DNA of 64,000 bases from an uncultured Paraprevotella sp. (GTDB lineage: Bacteria; Bacteroidota; Bacteroidia; Bacteroidales; Bacteroidaceae): contig CALULQ010000011.1 in assembly GCA_944321525.1 (NCBI GenBank), forward strand, positions 1-64,000. Direction: 5' to 3'. A program made the translations under genes and the position numbers. Below are positions 8,532-18,088 of this stretch, piece by piece (position 1 is the stretch's first letter; each line of letters starts with the position of its first letter). The notes beneath the pieces are model-generated. The model was not told where the DNA came from. It saw only the letters and a program-made list of their open reading frames with translations, and did no database searches.

Positions 8532-9767
8532 TCAGAAGATAATCTGGCAGCCTTCTTCCAACATCCGGGCCATCTCGTAGGCATAGGTCCGGATTTCCAC
8601 GATGTCGCGCTCCTTCTCGTCCTGCGCCCGCCACGTCCTGATGCGCGCCGTGAGCGGCACCTGCATGGGCACCATCTCCGACCCCTCGAGCAGGTTGGCG
8701 CAGACTTCCATCGCGTCGAGCAGCCGCTCGCTGGAGGACCGCTTCGAACGGAAGGCCGTATAGTCGTCCTTCATCGCGCGCTGCAGTTGCCGCAAGGCGG
8801 CTTCCACCTTGCCCTCCTTGTTGGGATTGGGGCGCACCAAGGCGGCCTCGTCACGGTTGCGATAGAAGCCGAAAAGGGCGGCGACGACAGACGGGTCGCG
8901 CACCGTGCCGTCGGGGTAGACAATGCCGTGAATGTCGCCCCAATAGCCGCCTATCATGAGGTTGAACAAATACCAGCCCGCTCCGTTCTTCTCGCAAAGC
9001 TCAATGGCCATGTCGTAGGAATTGGCGCGGCCCGGACATCCCGTTTCACTGTTGATGACGGGTTTGCCGTACTTTTCAGACACCTGACGGGCAACGTCGT
9101 AGCTCGCCTGCACCCGGGAGCGAGTGTCGGAATAGTCGTGGAAACAGAGCACGTCGACCAAGTCGGCTGTCCGCTCCAGGTTTTGCGCCACGGTGACGCC
9201 CACCGTGATGGCATTCTTTCCGTCCAGTTCCTTAACGAGCCGGCAATAATGGCGCACGAAGCCCCACACTTTGTCATGGCGAGCCTCGCGCTCCGCGGCC
9301 GGCGCCTGCCCGCAATAGTCGTTGCAGGTGGGTTCGTTCATGATGTCCCAGATAAAAAGTCCCGGCTCATCCTTGAGCGCGCCCACCACCGCCTTCACGT
9401 AAGCATCGCCCTCGGCCCGGAACTTCTCGTCCAAGATGGCGGGGTCCATCATGTTCCCGTTGAAAAGAATGGGCATGGTGGAGATGCCCATCTTGTGGGC
9501 CGTGCGGACGTAGTTGAGCAGTTTCTTGACATAAGCTTCCGGTTCGCGACGGTAGCTGTTGAAGTCCAGCCAGATGCGCGTGCTGTTCAGCCTGAGCTTC
9601 CGGGCATATCCCAAGTCGCGCTCCAGAATATCCTGCCGGTCCTCGAGACCATAGCACACACCGCGAACAAAACTGTAGTCTTTCAGGGGCTCGGTAGCCG
9701 CTGCCGGAACGATGCCCGCCCAGGCGGCCATCGACCATACGAATAAAATAAGGTAACAATGTTTCAT
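8532..9767 (-). CDS. Secreted clan GH-A glycoside hydrolase (GH5-like)
   Basis: A protein of about 411 residues with an N-terminal signal peptide. The start is taken at ATG 9767 (MKHCYLI), with 9776 as the alternative. A TIM-barrel hydrolase is indicated by RIWLDF, the acid/base region FIWDIMNEP and the nucleophile strand VINSETGCPG, the two glutamates expected at the ends of strands 4 and 7 in clan GH-A. The overall pattern is nearest to GH5/cellulase-type proteins, but subfamily and substrate cannot be read from sequence. The C-terminal 100 residues are helical and charged. It sits 31 bases after the murI stop and 88 bases before the GH51 gene. Confidence 0.72.
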   Translation of the reverse strand: MKHCYLILFVWSMAAWAGIVPAAATEPLKDYSFVRGVCYGLEDRQDILERDLGYARKLRLNSTRIWLDFNSYRREPEAYVKKLLNYVRTAHKMGISTMPILFNGNMMDPAILDEKFRAEGDAYVKAVVGALKDEPGLFIWDIMNEPTCNDYCGQAPAAEREARHDKVWGFVRHYCRLVKELDGKNAITVGVTVAQNLERTADLVDVLCFHDYSDTRSRVQASYDVARQVSEKYGKPVINSETGCPGRANSYDMAIELCEKNGAGWYLFNLMIGGYWGDIHGIVYPDGTVRDPSVVAALFGFYRNRDEAALVRPNPNKEGKVEAALRQLQRAMKDDYTAFRSKRSSSERLLDAMEVCANLLEGSEMVPMQVPLTARIRTWRAQDEKERDIVEIRTYAYEMARMLEEGCQIIF

Positions 9768-9797
9768 GGCATTCAAAGATTTAATGTTCTACAGATA

Positions 9798-10643
9798 CTA
9801 TTCCAGCACCACGCGCTCGGCTTCCACAGGCTGCCGAAGGAAAATGGAAGCCGACTCGACGAATTTCTCCGGACTCTCCGTGGTCAGGAAACGGCACGTG
9901 CCGCCCTGAGTGCACAAGGCCTGCATGTCGGCATGGCGGTGCAAGTAGTCCTTCAGGCTATAGGCCACATATTCGCCCTGCGGCACAATGCGCACGTTGC
10001 GGGGCGTATATTTCAGGATTTTGTTGAGCAACAGGGGATAGTGGGTGCAGCCCAGGATGATGGTATCTATCTGCGGGTCCTTGCGGAGCAGGTTGCCGAT
10101 GCGCTTCTGCACGAAGTAATCGGCCCCGGGGGAATCGTATTCATAGTTCTCCACCAGCGGCACCCACATGGGACAGGCTTCGCCGGTGACGACGATGTCG
10201 GGATAGAGTTTCTGAATCTCAAGGGGATAGGAACCGGACGTGATGGTGCCCGACGTGGCGAGGATGCCCACGTGGCGGCTGTGCGTAATCTGGCCGATGC
10301 ACTCCGCCGTGGGACGAATGACGCCCAACACGCGGCGCAACTGGCCCTCCATCTGCGGCAGGTCGTTCTGCTGGATACTCTTCAGGGCCTTGGCCGAAGC
10401 TGTATTGCAGGCAAGAATCACCAAGTGGCATCCCATGCCGAAGAGCTTCATCACGGCCTCGCGCGTGAACTCGTAGACCACCTCGAAGGAGCGGGTACCG
10501 TAGGGCGTGCGGGCATTGTCGCCCAAATACAAGTAATCGTATTGGGGCATCAGCTGGCGGATTTCATGCAGGATGGTCAGCCCGCCATAACCGGAATCGA
10601 ACACCCCGATGGGTCCCGGGGTCTGGACAGCAGGAAGGTTCAT
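9798..10643 (-). CDS. murI: Glutamate racemase
   Basis: A 281-residue enzyme making D-glutamate for peptidoglycan. It shows all family hallmarks: GVFDSGYGGLT at the N-terminus, LGDNARTPYG, the first catalytic Cys in VILACNTASA and the second in IILGCTHYPLL. Its ATG overlaps the stop of the upstream Skp-like gene (ATGA), so the two are translationally coupled. Length is normal. Confidence 0.97.
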   Translation of the reverse strand: MNLPAVQTPGPIGVFDSGYGGLTILHEIRQLMPQYDYLYLGDNARTPYGTRSFEVVYEFTREAVMKLFGMGCHLVILACNTASAKALKSIQQNDLPQMEGQLRRVLGVIRPTAECIGQITHSRHVGILATSGTITSGSYPLEIQKLYPDIVVTGEACPMWVPLVENYEYDSPGADYFVQKRIGNLLRKDPQIDTIILGCTHYPLLLNKILKYTPRNVRIVPQGEYVAYSLKDYLHRHADMQALCTQGGTCRFLTTESPEKFVESASIFLRQPVEAERVVLE

Positions 10644-11200
10644 GGCTGGGGAGCAGGTTCAACGCTGATGGGCAACTGGAGTTTCTCTTTCACGAGATTC
10701 GTCACGTCGTCGGCCATGGCCGGATGGAGGAAGGGGCAGACGTTGCCGTCCGTATTGACGATACAGGCATAGCCCCGCTCCACGCCCACGGCGCGGATGG
10801 CCTCGTTGAGCAGGTAGAGCATGTCGGCCTGCAAGTCCTTCTCGGCCTGCGTGAGCAACTGCTGCGCTTCTTCCTTGAAACGGATGCTCTTCTCCAGCAG
10901 GTCCTGCAACTCGTGCTGCCGCTTGAGCAGGATGTTCTCGGGGAACTCCTTCTGCCCTTGCAGGAACTCCACGAACTTGCGCTGGAACTCGGCTTCGCTC
11001 CGCTGGGCCTCCTTGTCGTACTTGGCCTTCAAATCGGCCAGTTTGCGCTGCGAAACCGCATATTCCGGCATGGACTGGAACACAGCGTTATAACTCAAAT
11101 AGCCCAACTTCCCGCTTACGGTCGCACCGGTCTGCGCCCCGGCACAAAACGGCCACAGCAGGAAAGATACGTACAAGAATAACCTACAAGCTTTTCCCAT
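10640..11200 (-). CDS. OmpH/Skp-family periplasmic chaperone (third copy)
   Basis: A 186-residue protein with a signal peptide ending near CAGAQ, then a short strand (GYLSYNAVFQSMPEY) and a long charged coiled-coil (about 60-140), the Skp trimer tentacle layout. It is more divergent than the two copies upstream and has its own strong promoter, being separated from them by a terminator. It would hold unfolded outer-membrane proteins on the way to BamA. Coupling to murI is by position and is common in this order. Confidence 0.88.
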   Translation of the reverse strand: MGKACRLFLYVSFLLWPFCAGAQTGATVSGKLGYLSYNAVFQSMPEYAVSQRKLADLKAKYDKEAQRSEAEFQRKFVEFLQGQKEFPENILLKRQHELQDLLEKSIRFKEEAQQLLTQAEKDLQADMLYLLNEAIRAVGVERGYACIVNTDGNVCPFLHPAMADDVTNLVKEKLQLPISVEPAPQP

Positions 11201-11227
11201 TTGCCTCTGACTTATGATTCATCGTAA

Positions 11228-11258
11228 CAAAAATACGGAATTTCGGGCTTCGCGCAAA
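11228..11258 (-). promoter_or_regulatory. Promoter of the skp-murI unit
   Basis: Read on the minus strand: -33 TTTG (11258-11255), 19 bases, then -7 TATTTTTG (11235-11228), matching the Bacteroidetes consensus and spacing. It lies 28 bases ahead of the Skp-like start. Confidence 0.8.
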
Positions 11259-11300
11259 CGGGAAACACCTTTTCTTTAACTAAAAAAGTAAAACAAAGCC

Positions 11301-11341
11301 AAAAGCCCCCTTCGGGAACATGCTTCCCGAAGGGGGCTTTT
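11301..11341 (-). terminator. Strong intrinsic terminator of the bamA-skp operon
   Basis: An uninterrupted 18-bp inverted repeat: AAAAGCCCCCTTCGGGAA (11301-11318), loop CATGC, and its exact complement (11324-11341), with A/T ends that act as a U-tract in both directions. It lies 32 bases beyond the stop of the second Skp gene. Confidence 0.92.
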
Positions 11342-11372
11342 GCGCTTTTTACGGTCGGCCCGACCGCGTTGC

Positions 11373-11870
11373 TTATTGCAATCCGAGTTTCTGCTTGATT
11401 TGAGCCGTCACATCGGTGCTCAGTGTCGTGCTGATGTAGGGAATGCCTGCGGCCACGTCCATGATGTACACATAACCGCCCTCGGCTCCGATTTCCTTGA
11501 TCACGCCCAGCATCTTGTCGGAGATGGCCTGCATCTTCTGCTGCGAAGTCTCCTGCAGGGAGCGCTGGTTGTCCTGATAGCTCTGCTGGATGCGGTTGTA
11601 CAAATCCTGCAATTCAGCTTCACGGCGCTGGCGCACGTTGTCCAGCAGGTTGGCTTTCTCAGCCTCATACTCTTCAGTCTTCTTCTTCAGTTCGTCCTGC
11701 ATACGCTTCAGGTCGTTCTCGTACTGGGTCTGCAACTGTTGCAGTTCGTTCTGCGCCGTGGTGTACTCCGGCATAAGTTGGATGATGGCACTTGAATCGA
11801 AATGGCCAAACTTCTGCGCGCAAAGGCTCATGGGAACGAGCAACAATGCCAACAAAATCACTTTCTTCAT
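11373..11870 (-). CDS. OmpH/Skp-family periplasmic chaperone (second copy)
   Basis: A 165-residue protein starting at MKKVILL (11870); an upstream in-frame ATG at 11885 would add five residues before the signal peptide. The signal peptide ends at LCAQ, followed by KFGHFDSSAIIQLMPEY and a long coiled-coil rich in Glu, Lys and Gln. It is the last gene of the DUF6242-DUF6089-uppS-bamA-skp-skp run and is followed by a strong terminator. Role: periplasmic carriage of outer-membrane proteins to BamA. Confidence 0.92.
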   Translation of the reverse strand: MKKVILLALLLVPMSLCAQKFGHFDSSAIIQLMPEYTTAQNELQQLQTQYENDLKRMQDELKKKTEEYEAEKANLLDNVRQRREAELQDLYNRIQQSYQDNQRSLQETSQQKMQAISDKMLGVIKEIGAEGGYVYIMDVAAGIPYISTTLSTDVTAQIKQKLGLQ

Positions 11871-11929
11871 TTTATTATACTTCATTTTTATATTACTGTT
11901 TTTTCATACAACGTGCAAATGTACTAATG

Positions 11930-12445
11930 TTAGTTGGAATATCCTAATTTAGCCAACACTTCGTTACTAATATCTATCTTCGGCGAAGCGAAAATGATGC
12001 CGGTGTCGGAAGCACGGTCCAGAATGAGGGCATAGCCCTTGCTGTCCGAGATGTCCTTCACGGCATTGTAGATTTCATCCTGGATGGGAGCCATCAGGCT
12101 CTCGCGTTTCTTGAAAAGCTCGCCCTCGGGACCGAAGTATTTCTTCTTCAGCTCGGCGGCTTCCTTCTCCTTGGCCACGATTTCCTCCTCCTTCTTTGTC
12201 TTCTGCTCCGTGCTCAGGAACACGGCCTCGCTCTGATAATTCTTATACAAGGTTTGCGCTTCCTCGGTCAAGGCATCCACCTCGGCCTGCCATTTCTTCG
12301 ACACTTGGTTCAACTGCTCGCTGGCACGCTCGTAAGCGGGAATATTCTTCAGGATATACTCCATGTCTACCAACGCGAATTTCTGCGCCATGGCTTGTGC
12401 GCCCATTATCATGAGCAAACACAAAGAAACGAATAACTTCTTCAT
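11930..12445 (-). CDS. OmpH/Skp-family periplasmic chaperone (first copy)
   Basis: A 171-residue protein with signal peptide ending AMAQ, then KFALVDMEYILKNIPAYE and a charged coiled-coil through residue 130. It starts 18 bases after the bamA stop. Placement of skp genes directly after bamA is the normal arrangement, which supports a chaperone role for beta-barrel assembly. Confidence 0.93.
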   Translation of the reverse strand: MKKLFVSLCLLMIMGAQAMAQKFALVDMEYILKNIPAYERASEQLNQVSKKWQAEVDALTEEAQTLYKNYQSEAVFLSTEQKTKKEEEIVAKEKEAAELKKKYFGPEGELFKKRESLMAPIQDEIYNAVKDISDSKGYALILDRASDTGIIFASPKIDISNEVLAKLGYSN

Positions 12446-12463
12446 CTTTCGTCTGTTTTTTAG

Positions 12464-15097
12464 TTAAAACTCTTGTCCCAAAATGAAATGGAACTGGCTG
12501 CCGCCATATTGTTTGCTGCCGAACACGTCGTCGAAACCATAGGCCCAGTCGATACCCAAAAGGCCGACCATGGGCAGGAAGATGCGCACGCCGACTCCGG
12601 CAGACCGTTTCATGTCGAAGGGATTGAAATCCTTCACGCTCGTCCAAGCATTACCGCCCTCGACGAAGGTCAAGGCATAGATGTTGGTTGAGCCTTGCAG
12701 CATGAGCGGATAGCGCAGCTCCAGCGTGAAGCGATCGTAGGCATAACCCGTGTAGCCGCTCGGCGTCAAGGCACCATTATCATATCCGCGCAAGCCGATG
12801 GTCTCTGTGGCATAGGTCGTGGAATAGCCGGACATGCCGTCGCCACCCACATAATAAGTCTCGAAAGGCGACTTCTTATACTTATTGTAGGCCCCCAACA
12901 AGCCCATCTCCACACGCGCCATCAGCACAGGGCACTTCACCGCGCCGCTCAGGGCCGTGTAGGTGCGGAGTTTGAACTTCCACTTGTGGTATTCAATCCA
13001 CTTGTATTTCTCCTGCATCTCGCGATCGTAGCTGGCGCTCTGATAGTTGTTGGCCAAGTTCTTGTAGTCCTTGTTGTCAAACAACGAATAAGGCGGTGTC
13101 AGTCCCACAGACAGCAGGAACTCCGAACCGCGACGGGGGAAGATGGGGTTGTCCGTGGAGTTGCGCGAGAGTGCCAAGTTCAGCGCGATGTTGTTGCACG
13201 ACCCGTTCGCGATAAGGAAGTAATTCCAGTCCTTCAGGATGTAACGCTGGTAGGACAGGTCGGCCGACAGCTGGAAGTAGTCGTCGGGCCAACGCAGGCG
13301 CTTGCCCCATCCCAACGACACGCCGAACAATTTCACATAAGAGTCGGGGTCGAGGAAATTCTCATAATAGTCATACCCGTTCGTTCCGTAACCGTAGAGG
13401 TAATTGTAGTAGCTATTATAATAGGAAGAGTTATAATAGTTGTCGCTCACGTCGGTCTGCTTGGAGAAGAAGGCGGAGAACGAAAGCGCATTGGGACGCT
13501 TTCCGCCGAACCACGGGTTCATGTAGTTGATACTGTACGACTGGTAATACTGGCCGTTGGTCTGGCCGCTGATGCTGAACGTCTCCCCGTTGCCTTGGGG
13601 CAGCACGCCGCGGCGAAGCCCGCTCTTGGAGAAGAGGTTGGCCAGACAGAAGTTGGAGAACTTCAAGCCGATTTTACCGATGACGCCCGTCTGTCCGTAA
13701 CCCAGCGAGAACTCAATCTGGTCGTTCGACTTCGACACCAGGCCCCAGTCGATGTCCACCGTTCCGTCAGCCGGCGACGGGTGTATGCCCGGATCGATTT
13801 GTTCGGGGTCGAAATGGCCCAGCGAGGCAATTTCACGGAAAGAACGCTCCAAAGCCTCTTTACTGAACAGGTCGCCCGGTTTGACCCTCAGCTCACGACG
13901 CACCACGCTTTCGTAGACACGGTCGTTACCACTGATGGAGATGTGGCGGATGGTGGCCTGCGGGCCTTCGGAAATGCGCAGTTCCAAGTCAATGGAGTCG
14001 CCGTCGATGTTCACTTCCACGGGGTCGAGCTTGTAGAAGACGTAACCATTGTTATAATAGAGGTTGCCCACGGCGTCCTCGTCCAGAGAAGTGCGCTCTT
14101 CCAGTTTGGTCTGGTTGTAGACGTCTCCCTTCTTCATGCGGAGCAAAAGGTTCAGGCGGTCGGTGGAATAAATCGTATTGCCGACCCATTCGATATTACG
14201 CAAGTAGTATTTCTGCCCTTCTTCCACCTTCACATAGACGTCCACCGTCTTCTCATTATGGGGCGTCACGCTGTCCACGAGGATGACCGCATCGCGGTAT
14301 CCCAGTTCATTGTACTTCTTGATAAGGTTATTCTTGTCCTCTTCATATTTCTCCTCAATGAACTTCTTCGTGCGGAACCAGCTTCCGGGACGTCCCTTCT
14401 CATTGGTCTTCTTGAACACACCCGGCACGAACATCGTACCCTTGATCTTCTTGGTGCTCAACGCATGGTTGCCCTCGATGGTGATGGAGTTGATTCTCAC
14501 CTTGGCCTTCTTGTCGATGTGAATGTCCACGATGGTGCGGTCGGGCGCCGTGACGTCGTCGCGCTGTATGATTTCCACTTCGGCATTCTTATAGCCTTTC
14601 TCGTCGTAATACTTCTTAATAAGGAACTTTGCCCGGTCTACCATGTTCGGGGTCAGCTGGTTGTCCTTCAGGAGCCCAATACGGTTCTCCAAGTCTTCCC
14701 GCTCCCCTTTCTTCACGCCGATATAGTTGATCTGCGACACACGCGGGCGCTGGGTCAGCTTGATGCCCAAGTAGACCTTGTCGCCCACCACGCTGTCCGC
14801 CTCAATAGACACGTTAGAGAACAAGCCATTGCGCCAGAAACGCTTGACGGCGTCGGTGATTTCCTCGCCCGGGATACTTACCCGCTGGCCCACCGAAAGT
14901 CCCGACAAGCCGATGAGCATGTAGTCGTCATAGTTCTTCGCCCCTTCCACCGTGATGCCTCCGATGGTATACAAGCGGGGCACGCGCGAATATTCCACCG
15001 TGGGGTTGACTTGCTTCTCGTCGGTCTGCGCCTGCACGGCCGGAATTCCGGTACACATTATTATAGATGCAAGAAAAATGCTCTTTACTGTTTTCAT
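12464..15097 (-). CDS. bamA: Outer membrane protein assembly factor BamA
   Basis: An 877-residue protein with signal peptide (ending VQAQ), several POTRA repeats (about 45-420) and an Omp85 barrel (about 450-877) ending in the C-terminal Phe (FILGQEF) that Bam substrates carry. GLRGYDNGALTP lies in the position of the family's loop-6 (V/I)RGY motif. It inserts beta-barrel proteins into the outer membrane. A stretch near residues 553-580 is strikingly Tyr/Asn-rich (repeated YYNS-type units) and probably forms an extracellular loop. The flanking uppS and skp genes support the call. Confidence 0.97.
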   Translation of the reverse strand: MKTVKSIFLASIIMCTGIPAVQAQTDEKQVNPTVEYSRVPRLYTIGGITVEGAKNYDDYMLIGLSGLSVGQRVSIPGEEITDAVKRFWRNGLFSNVSIEADSVVGDKVYLGIKLTQRPRVSQINYIGVKKGEREDLENRIGLLKDNQLTPNMVDRAKFLIKKYYDEKGYKNAEVEIIQRDDVTAPDRTIVDIHIDKKAKVRINSITIEGNHALSTKKIKGTMFVPGVFKKTNEKGRPGSWFRTKKFIEEKYEEDKNNLIKKYNELGYRDAVILVDSVTPHNEKTVDVYVKVEEGQKYYLRNIEWVGNTIYSTDRLNLLLRMKKGDVYNQTKLEERTSLDEDAVGNLYYNNGYVFYKLDPVEVNIDGDSIDLELRISEGPQATIRHISISGNDRVYESVVRRELRVKPGDLFSKEALERSFREIASLGHFDPEQIDPGIHPSPADGTVDIDWGLVSKSNDQIEFSLGYGQTGVIGKIGLKFSNFCLANLFSKSGLRRGVLPQGNGETFSISGQTNGQYYQSYSINYMNPWFGGKRPNALSFSAFFSKQTDVSDNYYNSSYYNSYYNYLYGYGTNGYDYYENFLDPDSYVKLFGVSLGWGKRLRWPDDYFQLSADLSYQRYILKDWNYFLIANGSCNNIALNLALSRNSTDNPIFPRRGSEFLLSVGLTPPYSLFDNKDYKNLANNYQSASYDREMQEKYKWIEYHKWKFKLRTYTALSGAVKCPVLMARVEMGLLGAYNKYKKSPFETYYVGGDGMSGYSTTYATETIGLRGYDNGALTPSGYTGYAYDRFTLELRYPLMLQGSTNIYALTFVEGGNAWTSVKDFNPFDMKRSAGVGVRIFLPMVGLLGIDWAYGFDDVFGSKQYGGSQFHFILGQEF

Positions 15098-15110
15098 ACG
15101 TTGGTGTTAC

Positions 15111-15851
15111 TTATTCTGCAGCCACTTGTTCACTGGTCTTTCCGAACCGGCGCTCCCTGGACTGATAATCGGCAATGGCTCTCCTCAACTCCTCCTCATT
15201 GAAATCTGGCCAATAGGTATCACAAAAATAAAGTTCCGTATAGGCACATTGCCACAGCAGGTAATTGCTGATGCGGCATTCGCCTCCCGTCCGAATCAGC
15301 AAGTCCGGGTCGGGCATGAAATTCGTTGTCAGGTGCGACGCCACCGTGTCCTCGGTAATCTGCGAGGGGAGCAGACGGCCTTCCTTCACCTCGTCCGCAA
15401 TGCGGCGCATGGCCTCCGTCAGTTCCCACCGCGAAGAATAGCTCAGCGCGATCGTGAGGGTCATCTTGTCGTTCCCGGCGGTGCGCCGCATGCATTCCTG
15501 CAACCGTGCCTGCACCGCCTCGGGCATGCGCCCCATGTCGCCGATGACACGGAAGCGGACATTGTTCTTCATGAAGATAGCATCCTCGAGATGTTCCAGA
15601 ATCAGTCCCATGAGCGCTGCCACCTCGGGAGCCGGTCGGTTCCAGTTTTCCGTGGAAAAGGTATACAAAGTCAGGTATCTGACGCCCAAGCGGACAGCCT
15701 CTTCCGTGATTTTCTTCACCGTTTCCACGCCTTCCTGGTGGCCGGCCGTGCGCGGAAGGCCTTTGGCTTTCGCCCAACGCCCGTTGCCGTCCATGATGAT
15801 GGCTATATGGCAAGGCACGCGCCCGGCATCTATTTCATTGTCAAAACACAT
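15111..15851 (-). CDS. uppS: Isoprenyl transferase (undecaprenyl diphosphate synthase)
   Basis: A 246-residue cis-prenyltransferase making the C55 carrier lipid for wall and surface polysaccharides. Motifs: [14 protein letters not shown] at residues 15-28 (catalytic Asp), [12 protein letters not shown], and the C-terminal [19 protein letters not shown]. The start overlaps the upstream DUF6089 gene by 11 bases, indicating one operon. Confidence 0.97.
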   Translation of the reverse strand: MCFDNEIDAGRVPCHIAIIMDGNGRWAKAKGLPRTAGHQEGVETVKKITEEAVRLGVRYLTLYTFSTENWNRPAPEVAALMGLILEHLEDAIFMKNNVRFRVIGDMGRMPEAVQARLQECMRRTAGNDKMTLTIALSYSSRWELTEAMRRIADEVKEGRLLPSQITEDTVASHLTTNFMPDPDLLIRTGGECRISNYLLWQCAYTELYFCDTYWPDFNEEELRRAIADYQSRERRFGKTSEQVAAE

Positions 15852-16575
15852 ATTTTATATTGTTACAATTTACACATTTAGGGAACAAGTCATAGGTTAT
15901 CGACACCATGGTGAACGAATAACAGTCTTTGTTCTTGAAACCGGCGCTACGCACGCCATACGGGTCCTCGAGCACCACTCCGTCCGGGTTCGACACGTCC
16001 AGACGGTCTGTCGTCGTGAAGCGCATGCTCCATTCGAAACCGATGTTCAACCGCGGCCGCAACTTGAACTTCACCCCCACGCCTATCGGGATGTTGAACC
16101 CCGCGTCGGTGCGCACATGACCGGGCGCCAACGTCAGTCCGGCACCTGCCAGCATGTAGGGCGTGATACGGCTGTAGCCTTCTTCATAACCGTGCCCAAT
16201 CCCGTATCCCCAGAAGTTGAACTCGAATTGGGCGCCGATGTCTATTACGTTGCGCTTGAAAGTCGCGGTTCCCCGCGCCCCGCCGGCCGCATCTCCGCTC
16301 CCGGCATCCTGCGGGAAGAAGTCCGCCCCCGTATCGCCGGAAATATGCCCCACGGCCAAGTTGCCCTTTATCGCCATACGGGGATTGAAGATGTAGCGGG
16401 CCACGATGCTCCCCATCGGGCCCAGATTGGCAAACGGCTTGCTGTTGGCGTCGCCGATGTAGAAAGCTCCGCCCAGGCCCCCGCCCAATTCCATCCGGTA
16501 AAGCTCGTCCTGCGCCTTGCCGCCCAAAGGACAGCAAAAACAGAAGCAGAAGACTATCACCAGAAGTTTCTTCAT
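15841..16575 (-). CDS. DUF6089-family outer-membrane beta-barrel protein
   Basis: A 244-residue protein with signal peptide (ending GGKAQ) and glycine-rich alternating strands ([34 protein letters not shown]) typical of an 8-stranded outer-membrane barrel. Position directly before uppS-bamA is the conserved location of DUF6089 proteins in this order. Function is unknown. The last residues are Cys/Asn-rich and run into the uppS start. Confidence 0.85.
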   Translation of the reverse strand: MKKLLVIVFCFCFCCPLGGKAQDELYRMELGGGLGGAFYIGDANSKPFANLGPMGSIVARYIFNPRMAIKGNLAVGHISGDTGADFFPQDAGSGDAAGGARGTATFKRNVIDIGAQFEFNFWGYGIGHGYEEGYSRITPYMLAGAGLTLAPGHVRTDAGFNIPIGVGVKFKLRPRLNIGFEWSMRFTTTDRLDVSNPDGVVLEDPYGVRSAGFKNKDCYSFTMVSITYDLFPKCVNCNNIKYVF

Positions 16576-16586
16576 GCCCTTCAGGT

Positions 16587-17960
16587 TCAGCGGGCCTCGA
16601 AACCCAATTCATTCAGGCGGCCGCGCCACACTTGCGCACCGGCCACAATCCACAGATAGGAAGCCCCGTCCACCGCAGCCGACGAAACGACATCCTGTCC
16701 TGCCAACTCCTCCGGCAGGGTATATGTCCCATCCGCCTTCCACGTGATGCCGTTGTCTTGGCTCACATACATGTCATCGAAAGCTTCGTGGGAAACAGCG
16801 TCCAGCGACTTGCGTCCCACGGCCAACAGCACATCGCCGTAGTGGAGCAACATCAGGCCTTTCAGCCGCGGACAAGGGTAATAGTTATCGGGAGAGACGT
16901 TGAAATAAGTCCAACCGACGGCTTCCTGCCCCGGCATCGTGCTACGGCTCCACACCACAGCGGCGCCGTCGGCAGGATAGCTGGCCCACGCTCGGTTTCC
17001 GGCCAGCAACACCCGCTCCACGCCGTTCTCCTGCGCATAAGCCAAAGCCGCAAAGTCCTGGGCGGGCAAAAGCGAGGCATCGTCGTCCAACGCTTCCTCC
17101 TGCCACGTCTGGCCATCGGCCGAACGCCAGATGCCGCCATCGGAGAGTGCGTATAAATTCGTCCCGTCGGCCGCCAGCAGGCGCAGGGTGCGCCCCGCGG
17201 CCACGTTGTTCCAGTTCTGTCCGTCGGTGGACTTCAGCAATGCTCCGTCCGTGGTGCTCATGTACAAAGTTCCCGCCAATTCGGCCAAAGTGGCCACGTC
17301 GGCGTTTTGACATCCGGCCACAGCCAGCTCTCTCCAGTTCCGTCCGTCCGACGCTTCTGTGACAAACAGGCGCGCGCCGCCGTTTTCTTGTCCGTAGAGC
17401 CAGACCTGCCCGTTCCGCACCACGGCTTTCAGCGCTTCGGCCGCGGCCCATGGCTGCTGCTCCGCCATCTTTTCCCACACGAACACCTCGCCATCCTGCT
17501 GGTGTACGTTCACTTGTACCCTGTAATCACGGCTTGCCGAATTGTCGGGGGCATACACACGGAAAATCAAGGGAGTGGAAAAGTCAATGGAGTCCGACGT
17601 GGAGTACGAGTGCCAAGAATCCTCGCCTTCGTTCTCCTTCCGGTAGACCACCGTCCCCGACGACTCCACCGTAGCCAGCACGGCTCTCACGTCGCTGTTC
17701 ACCGGCAACGAGTCCTTGTTGGCAATCGTGCCTTCCAGTTGGTTCACTATCATGGGATAGTAAAGCCCGCTGTAGGAAACGGTGTAAGTGGTGTCGTTCC
17801 CCGATGAGCCCACCGTGGAAATCACCCGCTTCACATTTCCCAGCGTCAGACTGTTGATGTAGCAATCCGAACTCAACACGACATTTTCATCATCGTCGCA
17901 CGAGCTGGCCAAGCACAAGGCAAACACGGCTGCAGACAATGACAATATGATTTTTTTCAT
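16587..17960 (-). CDS. DUF6242-type lipoprotein
   Basis: A 457-residue lipoprotein (lipobox LASSC after a 20-residue signal) with an N-terminal domain of beta-strands (about 25-150) and then a beta-propeller-like half with repeated W/G units such as LLKSTDGQNWNNVAAG, IWRSADGQTWQEEA and MYVSQDNGITWKADG. Such BNR-like repeats occur in DUF6242 proteins. The gene lies 11 bases from the DUF6089 start and is the first gene of the uppS-bamA operon. Role unknown. Confidence 0.8.
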   Translation of the reverse strand: MKKIILSLSAAVFALCLASSCDDDENVVLSSDCYINSLTLGNVKRVISTVGSSGNDTTYTVSYSGLYYPMIVNQLEGTIANKDSLPVNSDVRAVLATVESSGTVVYRKENEGEDSWHSYSTSDSIDFSTPLIFRVYAPDNSASRDYRVQVNVHQQDGEVFVWEKMAEQQPWAAAEALKAVVRNGQVWLYGQENGGARLFVTEASDGRNWRELAVAGCQNADVATLAELAGTLYMSTTDGALLKSTDGQNWNNVAAGRTLRLLAADGTNLYALSDGGIWRSADGQTWQEEALDDDASLLPAQDFAALAYAQENGVERVLLAGNRAWASYPADGAAVVWSRSTMPGQEAVGWTYFNVSPDNYYPCPRLKGLMLLHYGDVLLAVGRKSLDAVSHEAFDDMYVSQDNGITWKADGTYTLPEELAGQDVVSSAAVDGASYLWIVAGAQVWRGRLNELGFEAR

Positions 17961-17993
17961 AAATCTATCAATACTTCATTATTTATCAAGGTA

Positions 17994-18001
17994 CAAAAGT
18001 A
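17994..18001 (-). promoter_or_regulatory. -7 element of the DUF6242-uppS-bamA operon
   Basis: TACTTTTG on the minus strand (complement CAAAAGTA at 17994-18001) fits TAnnTTTG and lies 33 bases before the DUF6242 start. No convincing -33 box was seen. Confidence 0.55.
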
Positions 18002-18088
18002 CGCACATTTTTCACTTTGACGAAACATAGAGCGTTGAATTATGCAAAAAATCGATAAATCAAAGGCTTTTTTCGCCCATTAGCGTGT

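Noticed and set aside
12695..15202. 835-residue plus-strand open frame across bamA
   Set aside because: Antisense shadow of a clear BamA.
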